A DNA stretch of 64,000 nucleotides, taken from the NCBI RefSeq assembly GCF_009770985.1, contig NZ_WSRW01000001.1, positions 620,001-684,000 of the forward strand, read 5' to 3'. Below, piece after piece: positions 34,138-43,405 of the stretch. How positions within the stretch are numbered: position 1 is the first letter of the stretch; the number at the start of each line of letters is the position of its first letter. The translations under genes and the position numbers were made by a program. The stretch comes from Mucilaginibacter lacusdianchii (GTDB taxonomy: Bacteria; Bacteroidota; Bacteroidia; Sphingobacteriales; Sphingobacteriaceae). The notes beneath the pieces were generated by a model. The model saw only the letters and a list, made by a program, of their open reading frames with translations, had not been told where the DNA came from and ran no database searches.

Positions 34138-35565
34138 CTAACATTCAGGCAAACTGATCGGAATATTGGTAGCCAGTCCACCATCCGAGGTTTCTTTATA
34201 TTTAGAGTTCATATCCAAGGCGGTTTCCCACATGGTTCTTACTACAGCATCCAAGCTTACCTTGGCCTTGTCGGGGTTACTTTGTAGGGCCAGTTGCGAA
34301 GCAGTGATGGCTTTGATAGCTCCCATAGTGTTACGCTCAATGCAAGGCACTTGTACTAAGCCACCAATTGGGTCGCAGGTTAAGCCGAGGTGATGCTCCA
34401 TGGCAATTTCGGCTGCCATTAATACTTGGCGTTGCGAACCGCCCAAACATTCCGTAAGTGCCGCTGCAGCCATAGCTGACGATACGCCAATTTCGGCCTG
34501 GCATCCACCCATTGCAGCTGATATAGTAGCGCCTTTTTTAAAGATACAACCAATTTCGGAAGCTGTTAGTAAAAACTGTAGTATGCGCTCATCCGAATAG
34601 CCGTCACAAAACACAATGTAATATTGCAGTACGGCAGGTATTACACCTGCTGCACCATTGGTAGGTGCGGTTACTACACGGCCAAATGAAGCATTCTCTT
34701 CATTTACGGCCAATGCAAAACAGCTTACCCAATCTAAAATATTTTGAAAGCTGTTACCGGTTTGGCGAATTACATTCATCCATTCGTCAAAGTTATTATA
34801 CGTAGCTTCTTTAGTAAGCCTGCGGTTTAAAGCCGATGCCCTACGGGCTACATTTAAACCGCCAGGTAGATAACCGGTGGTATGGCAGCCCCGGTACATA
34901 CACTCTTTTATTACCTTAAAAATATTTAATATCCCAGACCGTGTTTCCTCTTCCGGACGCCAAGCCTGCTCATTTTCCAGCACCACTTCCGATATTTTTA
35001 AACCGGTTTTGCGGCACCAATGCAAAATATCATTAGCGGTATCAATCGGAAAAGGTAAATCCACCTCTAGTTTTTGCTGGTTGGATGCACCTTCTTTCAC
35101 CACAAAGCCGCCGCCTATAGAATAATAGGTTTCGGATATAGCCTTGCCTGTGCTTAAGAAAGCTTGAAAAGTGACTGCATTGGGGTGAAAAGGCAAGCTT
35201 TCAGCAAACAAAAACAATACGTCATCTTCATAAAAAAAGCTTACCGATTGCACACCGCCTAAAGTAAGTTTGTGCTGCTGATTGATAGACTCGATCTCGG
35301 TATCAATTTGGTTTACATCAAACGTAACCGGATCATGCCCGTTTAAGCCTAACAAAATAGCCACGTCTGTACCGTGCCCTTTACCGGTTTTAGCTAAAGA
35401 TCCGTACAATAATATTTTTATTTGTGCCACTTTATCCAGTAAATCCTTCTGCTGCAACCCTTGTACAAACTGCTGCGCTGCCCGCCAAGGGCCTAAGGTG
35501 TGAGAACTGGATGGGCCAATACCAATTTTAAATATATCAAATACGGATAACTGCTCTTTTTGCAT
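34138..35565 (-). CDS. sdaA: L-serine ammonia-lyase (iron-sulfur type)
   Basis: Converts L-serine to pyruvate and ammonia. The 475 residues are a fused beta-alpha single-chain form: '[22 protein letters not shown]' at the N-terminus (SDH beta domain), then '[20 protein letters not shown]', '[26 protein letters not shown]', '[22 protein letters not shown]' and a C-terminal '[20 protein letters not shown]' tail. Three Cys in the last blocks are expected to hold a 4Fe-4S cluster. It consumes serine, the product of the pathway to which the SerB fusion at 23295 belongs. Confidence 0.96.
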   Translation of the reverse strand: MQKEQLSVFDIFKIGIGPSSSHTLGPWRAAQQFVQGLQQKDLLDKVAQIKILLYGSLAKTGKGHGTDVAILLGLNGHDPVTFDVNQIDTEIESINQQHKLTLGGVQSVSFFYEDDVLFLFAESLPFHPNAVTFQAFLSTGKAISETYYSIGGGFVVKEGASNQQKLEVDLPFPIDTANDILHWCRKTGLKISEVVLENEQAWRPEEETRSGILNIFKVIKECMYRGCHTTGYLPGGLNVARRASALNRRLTKEATYNNFDEWMNVIRQTGNSFQNILDWVSCFALAVNEENASFGRVVTAPTNGAAGVIPAVLQYYIVFCDGYSDERILQFLLTASEIGCIFKKGATISAAMGGCQAEIGVSSAMAAAALTECLGGSQRQVLMAAEIAMEHHLGLTCDPIGGLVQVPCIERNTMGAIKAITASQLALQSNPDKAKVSLDAVVRTMWETALDMNSKYKETSDGGLATNIPISLPEC

Positions 35566-35671
35566 GTGTCACAAAGATACTACAAGATAATCTGTAACGC
35601 TATTGCCAATATTAAATTGTATTAATAATTTCAGGCAATTATTTAATACCAAACTACACATTGATTTTTAA

Positions 35672-35956
35672 CAAAAACCTTTTTCACAATCTCCTGTACC
35701 ACGCCCTAAAAATTGGCTGGTAGAATCAATTTTAGTTACTCTTTTTTGCTGCTTACCTTTTGGAATTGCAGGTATTGTAAATGCCGTTAACGTAAACGGA
35801 CGTTATGACGGAGGCGATTATGAGGATGCTCAGCGCGCTTCTGCACAAGCTGGCAAATGGACTAAAATTGGTTTCTGGATTGGCATAGTAGTATACGTTC
35901 TGTGGTTCGGCTTCATGTTTTTACTAGGTGGAGCAGCCCTTTTAGGTCGTCATTAA
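35672..35956 (+). pseudogene. CD225/dispanin family gene lacking a start codon in frame
   Basis: A frame open from 35672, right after a TAA at 35669-35671, to the TAA at 35954. It encodes about 94 residues with the CD225/dispanin hallmark: 'NWLVESILVTLFCCLPFGIAG' region followed by 'IVNAVNVNGRYDGGDYEDAQ', 'ASAQAGKWTKIGFWIGI' and a second hydrophobic segment. No ATG, GTG or TTG precedes the conserved core in this frame. A TTG at 35661 in another frame would code for L-I-F-N-K-N and, if one base is restored near 35678, would join to P-F-S-Q-S-P, so a single-base deletion is likely. It is either a recent frameshift or a sequence error. The next gene starts at the base after the stop. Confidence 0.75.
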
Positions 35957-36352
35957 ATGAAACGTAAAAAGCTATATTTTGCACTTATAGGAATTGGTAT
36001 ACTAATACTAATTGGTATATATTTTAATTATAATCCGGCGAAATATAGCTTTTTTCCTAAATGCCCCTTCCATTACTTAACCGGATTGGACTGCCCAGGC
36101 TGTGGCTCGCAAAGAGCCATTTATGCTCTATTACATGGTAATATCATCGGTGCCATCCACCAAAACTTGCTATTAATTATCAGCCTGCCTTTTTTAGCTA
36201 TTCACTCTGGCTATCAAGCGCTCTCTTTTGTCAAGCAAAAAAGTTATAAGTGGAAAGTGATTTACCACCCATTAACACCTAAAATTTTAACTGTAATTGT
36301 AGTAGCATTCTGGATTATCCGAAACTTACCGGGGTTTCCGCTTAAGCATTAA
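35957..36352 (+). CDS. DUF2752 domain-containing membrane protein
   Basis: A 131-residue protein with three membrane segments and the DUF2752 signature 'KCPFHYLTGLDCPGCGSQRA', where the Cys-x2-Cys pair lies between helices, then 'LLHGNIIGAIHQNLLLI'. Function unknown. Its ATG follows directly after the TAA of the CD225 frame (TAAATG); the two families often stand together in Bacteroidota. It overlaps the convergent RDD gene by 11 bases at the 3' end. Confidence 0.88.
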   Translation: MKRKKLYFALIGIGILILIGIYFNYNPAKYSFFPKCPFHYLTGLDCPGCGSQRAIYALLHGNIIGAIHQNLLLIISLPFLAIHSGYQALSFVKQKSYKWKVIYHPLTPKILTVIVVAFWIIRNLPGFPLKH

Positions 36353-37094
36353 AATTATAATCGGCATTGGCCGAGATGTAATTGTAATCTTTTACAACGG
36401 TTTGTAGAAACTGTAAATCGTCCATCCGTTCCATCGCCTGCACATTTAAATGCTCTTTAATGCGTGCAGCCATGTTGTATACTACAGCTGTATTTCCGGT
36501 TTGCATGTAGGTATGTATTACTTCATGTATCAACGCAACCTCTTTATCATTAAGCTGTGTTACTTCTTTATAAACCGGCTCGTAGTCTGTTTGGCCCGCC
36601 GGCATAAAGGCTATACTATCCATTTTGGTACGCGGATTGGTTTTAATTAAGGTAGTACCAGCTACCATATCGCCAACCCGCTGGCTTTTATCAGAAACAG
36701 CTACGGTTATTAGCGCACAAACGCCCGAAGTTATGGTAACATCTACTATACGGAACAACCAGCGCAACAGGTATTGGCCAATGGTTGGCTGTCCGCCATC
36801 CAGGCTAACCACTTTAATTTTCATTACCCGCTTACCTAGACTTTGGCCGTTCATAAATATTTCGCAAACTAAATCGTAAAATACATACAGACCAAAATAT
36901 ACGGCTATAGCTATAATGTAACCTATGCTACTTGCAGCAACGCTTGCTGTGGCAACAGCAATAATAACACCTAAAAAATATAGTGCCATAAATATGCCGC
37001 CATCAATCAGGTAGGCTAAAATGCGTTCGCCCAGGCCGGCTACTTCGTAATCAATATCAATGTTTTGTGAGGTGGTTATAGTAATGGTTTGCAT
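36342..37094 (-). CDS. RDD family membrane protein
   Basis: A 250-residue protein: residues about 15-155 are an RDD domain with 'GLGERILAYLIDGGIFMALYF' (the R and D of the name), four hydrophobic segments and 'GQSLGKRVMKIKVVSLDGGQP'. The C-terminal 90 residues are soluble and helical. RDD proteins are thought to transport solutes, with a role in salt tolerance shown for some. Divergent from the SpoIIM-MoxR cluster and, in this phylum, a regular neighbour of it. Confidence 0.88.
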   Translation of the reverse strand: MQTITITTSQNIDIDYEVAGLGERILAYLIDGGIFMALYFLGVIIAVATASVAASSIGYIIAIAVYFGLYVFYDLVCEIFMNGQSLGKRVMKIKVVSLDGGQPTIGQYLLRWLFRIVDVTITSGVCALITVAVSDKSQRVGDMVAGTTLIKTNPRTKMDSIAFMPAGQTDYEPVYKEVTQLNDKEVALIHEVIHTYMQTGNTAVVYNMAARIKEHLNVQAMERMDDLQFLQTVVKDYNYISANADYNFNA

Positions 37095-37185
37095 ACAAAC
37101 AAATATATAACGCCGCCCGATATTTTAATTGAAAACCAATAATTTTATATCTATTTTGAGCCATTAATTTTATCATACCTAAGCC

Positions 37186-38151
37186 ATGCGCGAACCCCTG
37201 TTTGTTAAACAAAATTCAGACAAATGGAAAAGCTTTGAGGAGGCCAAAACCCATACCCCTGATGAGCTGGCCGACCGTTTTATTCAAATAACGGACGACT
37301 TAGCGTATTCCAAAACTTTTTACCCTAAATCTAAAACCACCACTTATCTTAATGGCCTGGCGGCCAAACTGCATCAGTCTATTTACAAAAACAAAAAAGT
37401 AAAAAGCAACCGGTTTGTTGCTTTTTGGAAGTATGAGTTGCCCGAAGTATTTGCCACCTACCAAAAGCAAATGCTTTATTCCTTTTTATTCTTCACTACT
37501 TTTTGCCTGTTAGGCGTTTTATCGGCCAAATATGATGAGCAGTTTGTGGAACTCATTTTAGGGCACGAATATGTGGCCATGACCAATGCCAACATTGCCA
37601 AAGGCCAGCCCTTTGGTGTATATAACAGCGAGAACGAATTCTTAATGTTTTTTCAGATTGGGCTGAATAATATTTATGTATCATTTGTATGCTACATCCT
37701 GGGCATTTTTGGCGGTGCAGGTACCGTATTCTTTTTGTTTCGCAATGGGCTGATGCTAGGCTCGTTTGAATACTTCTTTTTTAGCAAGGGTTTAGGCTGG
37801 CAATCTATACTGGTTATCTGGATACATGGAACACTTGAAATCTCATCTATTGTAATTGCTGGCGCAGCCGGATTAATTTTAGGCAACAGCCTGCTTTTCC
37901 CAAAAACTTATAAACGTATGGTATCCTTTAAACGGGGTGCTAAGGATGGGCTAAAAATTGTGATTGGCCTGGTGCCTATTTTTGCCATAGCTGCCTTTTT
38001 TGAAAGCTTTGTAACCCGCCATACTGGTATGCCGCTGTGGTTAAGCCTCACCATTTTGGGATCATCGCTGGCCTTCATCATTTGGTATGTTTTAATTTAT
38101 CCTATTAAACTATACAAAAACTCTATTTTACATGACTCCGCAGAAGATTGA
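37186..38151 (+). CDS. Stage II sporulation protein M-like (SpoIIM/DUF95) membrane protein
   Basis: A 321-residue protein with a soluble N-terminus 1-95 and five to six membrane segments. The 'FLMFFQIGLNNIYVSFVCYILGIFGGAGTVFFLF' type stretch (about residues 147-180) and 'IWIHGTLEISSIVIAGAAGL' are typical SpoIIM-like features. In non-sporulating bacteria this family stands in MoxR/DUF58 clusters and its role is unknown. First gene of the plus-strand cluster; its 3' end overlaps the next gene by 20 bases. Confidence 0.9.
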   Translation: MREPLFVKQNSDKWKSFEEAKTHTPDELADRFIQITDDLAYSKTFYPKSKTTTYLNGLAAKLHQSIYKNKKVKSNRFVAFWKYELPEVFATYQKQMLYSFLFFTTFCLLGVLSAKYDEQFVELILGHEYVAMTNANIAKGQPFGVYNSENEFLMFFQIGLNNIYVSFVCYILGIFGGAGTVFFLFRNGLMLGSFEYFFFSKGLGWQSILVIWIHGTLEISSIVIAGAAGLILGNSLLFPKTYKRMVSFKRGAKDGLKIVIGLVPIFAIAAFFESFVTRHTGMPLWLSLTILGSSLAFIIWYVLIYPIKLYKNSILHDSAED

Positions 38152-39022
38152 ACTGGCCAAAAGCCGTGAATTTGGCGAACTAGTTTCTGACACTTTTACC
38201 TTCATCAGGCAAAACTTTAAGCCGCTTATTAAGGCATTAGCTATTTTTTGCGGCTTTTTCTTTATTGCGGTGGCCATTACGCAAACTTTGCAGCAAATTA
38301 AAACAGTCGACTTAACACGCCAAGCTATGACTGATCCAGACTATGGTAATTACTTCAGCAGATCCGGCCGGTTTGGTATAGAATATTTTTTAAGTATAAT
38401 TTTTATGCTTTTGGGCTATACCACATTAACAGTAACTGTATTTAGTTACATGAGTTTGTATAGAGAACATGGTAACGTGCCACCTACTATTGAACAATTG
38501 TGGGTATACATTAAATACTTTTTTTTAAGAATTTTTGGCAGCACGCTATTGCTAAGTATACTACTGGCATTTGCCTTTGCATTATGCTTAATTCCTGGCG
38601 TTTGGTTATCCCCCATATTTGGATTGATATTTCCGATTATGGTTTTTGAAAATGCCGGTTTTGGCTACGCTTTTAACCGGAGCTTTAATTTAATCAACAA
38701 CCACTGGTGGGCAACTTTCGGCGCCATGATCATTATGTTTATCATTACATACATTGCCGCCTTGATTTTTAGTATGCCATCTGTTGTGTTAATGGTAATC
38801 AATCTTCTGTTTCACGCACCAAGTATTGCCAAATCGGTACCTATTATTGCAGTAGTGACTTTATTGCAAACATTAAGCATAACACTTACTGTAATGCCGC
38901 TAGTTACGTCGGCATTATGCTATTTTAACCTGAATGAAATTAAAGAAGGTACAGGCCTCATTGATCGCATTAAACGCTTTGGCACCCAAACCGACTCCAA
39001 TTTACCTGCCGAAGAATATTAA
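38132..39022 (+). CDS. Multi-pass membrane protein of the MoxR cluster
   Basis: A 296-residue protein with about six membrane helices and no signal peptide. The 'PIMVFENAGFGYAFNRSFNLI' region followed by 'WWATFGAMIIMFII' resembles the membrane domain of glycerophosphodiester phosphodiesterases (GPDPase_memb-like) and related DUFs; no catalytic domain is present. Function unknown. The start at 38132 overlaps the SpoIIM-like gene, and its TAA is followed at once by the ATG of the next gene. Confidence 0.75.
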   Translation: MTPQKIELAKSREFGELVSDTFTFIRQNFKPLIKALAIFCGFFFIAVAITQTLQQIKTVDLTRQAMTDPDYGNYFSRSGRFGIEYFLSIIFMLLGYTTLTVTVFSYMSLYREHGNVPPTIEQLWVYIKYFFLRIFGSTLLLSILLAFAFALCLIPGVWLSPIFGLIFPIMVFENAGFGYAFNRSFNLINNHWWATFGAMIIMFIITYIAALIFSMPSVVLMVINLLFHAPSIAKSVPIIAVVTLLQTLSITLTVMPLVTSALCYFNLNEIKEGTGLIDRIKRFGTQTDSNLPAEEY

Positions 39023-39760
39023 ATGAAGCGCTGGCTCAATTTATTAACTTTCATTATCATAATGCATACCGGCTTTGTGTTAGCGGCTGCTGTGCCCAAA
39101 CCCAAGATAACTTTACGTACCGACAGCTCTGTTATAACGCCCCGATACCTTAGTAAATCTTACCTGGACAGTTGCCGCAAACTGCCGGTGTTTCAATATG
39201 ATGAAGCAAAAGCAGAACCATCATTATGGACACGCTTTTGGCGCTGGTTTTGGCATTTATTTGATGGGATGACGCCTGACAAGAAAAATGTTGCTTTATA
39301 TTATCTGGTTATAATTTTTAAATACCTTTTTATAACTATAGGTATCGCCGCACTGGTATTTCTTATTTTACGGTTAATAGGTGTTGATATATTAAGCATC
39401 ATCAAAAAAAAGCCTGTTAGTGCAGAAGTGCCCTATAATGAAAGCTTGGAGAACATCCATGAAATTAATTTTGATGATAGTATAGAACAGGCCATTAGTC
39501 AGCATAATTACCGGCTGGCCGTGCGTTTATTATATCTTAAATCGCTGAAACAGTTAAATGATGCCGGACTTATTCATTGGCAGATAGACAAAACCAACAG
39601 TACTTATATCAGCGAATTGCAAAACATCGAACAACGTGAAGCTTTTACGGTGTTAACCCGACAGTTTGAGTACGTATGGTATGGCGAGTTTACTATTAAC
39701 GGGCAGGTGTTTCAAAACATCAACACCCTTTTTACGCACTTTAAACAAACACTGGCATGA
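39023..39760 (+). CDS. DUF4129 domain-containing protein
   Basis: A 245-residue protein: signal or anchor segment 1-22, a Trp-rich amphipathic stretch 'WTRFWRWFWHLF' (about 71-82), one membrane helix (about 95-115) and a C-terminal DUF4129 domain with 'HNYRLAVRLLYLKSLKQLNDAGL', 'KTNSTYISEL' and 'FEYVWYGEF'. The family lies in MoxR clusters and next to transglutaminases in other bacteria. Function unknown. Overlaps the following gene by 4 bases (ATGA). Confidence 0.88.
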   Translation: MKRWLNLLTFIIIMHTGFVLAAAVPKPKITLRTDSSVITPRYLSKSYLDSCRKLPVFQYDEAKAEPSLWTRFWRWFWHLFDGMTPDKKNVALYYLVIIFKYLFITIGIAALVFLILRLIGVDILSIIKKKPVSAEVPYNESLENIHEINFDDSIEQAISQHNYRLAVRLLYLKSLKQLNDAGLIHWQIDKTNSTYISELQNIEQREAFTVLTRQFEYVWYGEFTINGQVFQNINTLFTHFKQTLA

Positions 39761-40926
39761 AAGATTTTAAACTTTTGATGCTGGTATGTTTTGGCGGATT
39801 GCTGGTTTATGCCATAGCCCAATACAACCGCCCACCAAGGGTAAATTGGAAGCCTTCACTGTATTATAAGGATAAGATACCGTTTGGTACAGCCGTCCTG
39901 CATCAACAATTGAGTCAGGTATTTCCGGGCGCTTCGGTCGTCAGAACCAATAGTCCGCTAAGTAAAATATTGCATAACAGCCAAACGGCAGGCACCTATC
40001 TTGTTTTTGCCAATACCACCGAATTTAATAAGTATGATTACAACGAACTGGTTAAATACCTGAAAGCCGGTAACAATGTATTTATCACCACTTTTGTATG
40101 GAATGGGTTTTTGGCCGATACTTTGAAATTGCGTACACGTTCTGAATTCAGGAATGGCAATGTAGATTTGCGATTTACCAGTCCACATTTACAACCTGCC
40201 AAACTGTATCACTTTCAGCACGATATCAGCAATCAGTATTTTAGTAAATTTGATACTGCAAAAGCTGTTGTGCTGGGGCAAAACCGGTTGGGCCACAGCA
40301 ATTATCTGCAATTGAAGTTTGGCAAAGGTAGCTTGTATTTATGCGCCAATCCGCATCTGTTTACCAATTACAGTTTGCTTTCGCCACAAGGAGCTGAATA
40401 TGCAGCAAAAGCCTTATCCTACCTGCCAGTTACTAATAAAATTTATTGGGATCAATTTCAAAATAAAGACATCGCCGAAGATGAGTCGCCGTTGCGGGTT
40501 ATTTTTGGCAACGATAGCTTGCGCTACGCTTATTACATTGCCTTATTCACAACGCTGATTTTTATAATATACCAAATGAAGCGTCGGCAACGTGTAATAC
40601 CGGTAATAGAACCGCTGCAAAATGCAACGCTTGATTTTGTGAATGTAGTTGGCCAGGTGTATTATGAACAGCGCAACAATAGTGATATCACCCACAAAAA
40701 AATCACTTACCTGCTGGAACATATACGTACGGTTTATAACCTGAAAACAAACATCCTTAATAAAGAATTTACAGACGCACTTGCACAAAAAACCGGTATT
40801 TCGCCTGAGCGGGCTACCGAACTGGTGATGATGATTAACTACCTGCACAATCACACAAAAATTGCCGACAACGAATTGATAAAGCTAAACCAACTGATAG
40901 AAGAATTTTATGCAGAATCCAGATAA
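39757..40926 (+). CDS. DUF4350 domain-containing protein
   Basis: A 389-residue protein with one N-terminal membrane helix, a soluble domain of about 220 residues (DUF4350: 'PFGTAVLHQQLSQVFPGASV' with 'AGTYLVFANTTEFN' and 'LLSPQGAEYAAKAL'), a second membrane helix at about 262-282, and a cytoplasmic helical tail. In this cluster DUF4350 proteins are the usual partner upstream of MoxR. Function unknown. It overlaps moxR by 17 bases. Confidence 0.85.
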   Translation: MKDFKLLMLVCFGGLLVYAIAQYNRPPRVNWKPSLYYKDKIPFGTAVLHQQLSQVFPGASVVRTNSPLSKILHNSQTAGTYLVFANTTEFNKYDYNELVKYLKAGNNVFITTFVWNGFLADTLKLRTRSEFRNGNVDLRFTSPHLQPAKLYHFQHDISNQYFSKFDTAKAVVLGQNRLGHSNYLQLKFGKGSLYLCANPHLFTNYSLLSPQGAEYAAKALSYLPVTNKIYWDQFQNKDIAEDESPLRVIFGNDSLRYAYYIALFTTLIFIIYQMKRRQRVIPVIEPLQNATLDFVNVVGQVYYEQRNNSDITHKKITYLLEHIRTVYNLKTNILNKEFTDALAQKTGISPERATELVMMINYLHNHTKIADNELIKLNQLIEEFYAESR

Positions 40927-41905
40927 CATGGAAGACGAAATATTTGTACCCCGAACAGACCTGAGCCGCCTAAACCATGCTGTAGAGCAAATTAAAGCAA
41001 CCATTAGCAAAATTGTGGTTGGGCAGCAGCAAACCATTGATTTGCTGATAGCAGGCATTTTAGCCGATGGGCATTTACTGATTGAAGGCGTGCCTGGCGT
41101 AGCCAAAACTTTAACCGCCAAACTTATTGCACGTGCCATTGATGCGCGTTACTCACGTATACAGTTTACGCCCGACTTAATGCCGTCTGATGTGATAGGC
41201 ACATCGGTATTCAATCCAAAAACAACAGCGTTTGAGTTTAAGCAAGGCCCGGTGTTTGGTAATATTGTGTTGATTGATGAGGTGAACCGCGCACCGGCCA
41301 AAACGCAATCAGCCTTGTTTGAGGTAATGGAAGAGCGGCAGGTTACCGTAGACGGACATCGCTATCAGATGGATGAGCCTTTCATCATCCTCGCTACACA
41401 AAACCCGGTAGAACAGGAAGGAACTTACCGCCTGCCCGAAGCGCAGTTGGACCGCTTTTTATTTAAAATAGAGGTAAAATATCCTACACTGGAAGATGAG
41501 ATTGCTATCCTGACTCAGCAGCACCAGCATAAAACTACCGAGCAGTTAACCGAAATTCAGCCGGTGTTATCAGCGCAGGATATTGTAGCCATTCGTAAGC
41601 AGGTACGCGAACTGTTTGTAGAGCCTAAGCTGCTGGAATTTGTAGCCAAGATTGTATTTGAAACCCGCCAAAGCAAATCATTATACTTAGGCGGCTCGCC
41701 ACGTGCGTCACTGGCTATCATTAATGGAGCAAAGGCTCTGGCCGCGATGAAAGGGCGAGACTTTGTAACCCCTGAAGATATTATCTGGATAGCACCAGCC
41801 GTGTTAAGACATCGCATTATGCTTACACCTGATAAGGAAATGGAAGGTGTTACACCAGATGAGGTAGTGTCTCAAATTATCCAAAAAATTGAAATACCCC
41901 GCTAA
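40910..41905 (+). CDS. MoxR-type AAA+ ATPase
   Basis: A 331-residue AAA+ ATPase: Walker A 'EGVPGVAKTLTAK' (about 63), Walker B 'VLIDEVNRAPAKTQSALFE', 'ATQNPVEQEGTYRLPEAQLDRF' (sensor 1 and arginine finger area) and 'GGSPRASLAIINGAKA' (sensor 2). MoxR proteins act as chaperones that assemble or activate partner proteins, together with DUF58 and VWA proteins. The start could also be the second ATG (40928) after the overlap with DUF4350. Confidence 0.95.
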   Translation: MQNPDNMEDEIFVPRTDLSRLNHAVEQIKATISKIVVGQQQTIDLLIAGILADGHLLIEGVPGVAKTLTAKLIARAIDARYSRIQFTPDLMPSDVIGTSVFNPKTTAFEFKQGPVFGNIVLIDEVNRAPAKTQSALFEVMEERQVTVDGHRYQMDEPFIILATQNPVEQEGTYRLPEAQLDRFLFKIEVKYPTLEDEIAILTQQHQHKTTEQLTEIQPVLSAQDIVAIRKQVRELFVEPKLLEFVAKIVFETRQSKSLYLGGSPRASLAIINGAKALAAMKGRDFVTPEDIIWIAPAVLRHRIMLTPDKEMEGVTPDEVVSQIIQKIEIPR

Positions 41906-41908
41906 CAC

Positions 41909-43255
41909 GTGAAAAATTTATACAGCTTATATTACAAAAATTTATTTTTAACCAACCGCCTGTTGGGCAGGTTAATTGGGTGTGCTGTATTTTTTGTTTT
42001 CCGTTTCTTTTTTACTTGGTTGGGCGTATTACCCAATTTATTTTTCGGTGCATTAGTACTGTTGCTGGTATTAGATTGCTTGATGCTATACGGCACCCGC
42101 AACGGCATATTTGCCCGCCGTGAAGCGCCTGAACGGCTGAGCAATGGCGACAATAACGAGCTGGGCGTATTCATCGAAAACTTTTATGCTTTTAACATTC
42201 GGGCCGGTATTATAGACGAGATTCCTCACCAGTTTCAAAAGCGTGATATTTGGTTTAAAACCAGCTTGAAACCACGCCAGCATAAGCTGATAAATTACTT
42301 ACTTAAACCTTTAAAGCGCGGCGAATATGAATTTGGCTTGATACGGGTTTATGTGCAATCACCGCTGGGCCTAATTAGCCGCCGATACAATTTTGAAGAA
42401 ACTGAAGTATTGCCGGTTTATCCTTCTTTTCTGCAAATGCGACAGTACGAACTACTGGCTATCTCTAATCGATTAAACGAACTAGGCATCAAAAAGATCA
42501 GACGCTTGGGAAACAGTATGGAGTTTGAGCAAATTAAAGCTTACGTGCCGGGTGATGATTATCGCACCATTAACTGGAAGGCATCTGCACGTCATGGCAG
42601 CTTAATGAGCAATAATTACACTGACGAAAAGTCGCAACAAGTATATTGCATCATCGATAAATCAAGAGCCATGAAAATGCCTTTTGAAGGGTTAAGCTTA
42701 ATGGACTATGCTATTAATGCCAGTTTGGTACTATCAAATGTTACTTTACTTAAAGAAGATAAAGCGGGACTGATAACTGTATCCGAAAGAATTGGTGCTA
42801 TAGTACCTGCCGAAAAGAAACCGGCACATATTAACAAAATTCTGGAAGTATTATATAAAGAAAAAACCCGCTACTTGGAAACCAATATGGAGCTATTATA
42901 TGCTACCACCCGAAGGGTAATTAAGCAACGCAGCTTGGTAGTGTTTTTTACCAATTATGAAAGCTTGCCCGCGCTGCAACGACATTTGCCTTTTCTAAAG
43001 CGCATTGCCAGTTTCCATTTATTACTAGTGGTATTTTTTGAGAACACTGAACTTAAAAAAGTGAGCCAGGAACCTGCTACCGATGTAGAAGGCATCTACA
43101 TTAAAACCATTGCCGAAAAGTTTGCCTATGATAAGAAAATGATGGTTAAAGAGTTGACTAAGCACGGCATCCAATCCATCCTAACAGCTCCGCAGAATTT
43201 GACTATTAACACGGTAAATAAATATCTGGAGCTGAAAGCACGGCAGAGGATATAA
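41909..43255 (+). CDS. DUF58 domain-containing protein
   Basis: A 448-residue protein beginning with a GTG codon four bases after the moxR stop. Two hydrophobic helices (about residues 20-60) are followed by a beta-rich region and the DUF58 core with 'YVPGDDYRTINWKASARHG' and 'YCIIDKSRAMKM', which leads into a VWA-like fold. Works as the partner of MoxR in the established MoxR-DUF58 gene pairing. Last gene of the six-gene plus-strand run; a palindromic repeat follows. Confidence 0.9.
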   Translation: MKNLYSLYYKNLFLTNRLLGRLIGCAVFFVFRFFFTWLGVLPNLFFGALVLLLVLDCLMLYGTRNGIFARREAPERLSNGDNNELGVFIENFYAFNIRAGIIDEIPHQFQKRDIWFKTSLKPRQHKLINYLLKPLKRGEYEFGLIRVYVQSPLGLISRRYNFEETEVLPVYPSFLQMRQYELLAISNRLNELGIKKIRRLGNSMEFEQIKAYVPGDDYRTINWKASARHGSLMSNNYTDEKSQQVYCIIDKSRAMKMPFEGLSLMDYAINASLVLSNVTLLKEDKAGLITVSERIGAIVPAEKKPAHINKILEVLYKEKTRYLETNMELLYATTRRVIKQRSLVVFFTNYESLPALQRHLPFLKRIASFHLLLVVFFENTELKKVSQEPATDVEGIYIKTIAEKFAYDKKMMVKELTKHGIQSILTAPQNLTINTVNKYLELKARQRI

Positions 43256-43272
43256 GGATACTTAAAAATAAA

Positions 43273-43363
43273 TGTCATCTCGAACGCTAGCGAGAGATCT
43301 TTTGACACTACCTAATTAACCTATCGCTATTAAAAGATTTCTCGTCAACACTCGAAATGACAT
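43273..43363. repeat. Long imperfect palindrome, GTCAT-type (copy 2)
   Basis: Two 31-base arms (43273-43303 and 43333-43363) pair at 24 positions; all seven differences are transitions. The ends TGTCAT(C/T)TCGA resemble the extragenic palindromes with TGTCATTTCGA ends seen widely in this phylum. Lies between the convergent DUF58 and mscS genes and may serve as a terminator for both. Confidence 0.7.
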
Positions 43364-43405
43364 CCTTGTATTAATTACAGTTCTACTTCTTATCGAAACC
43401 TGCAC

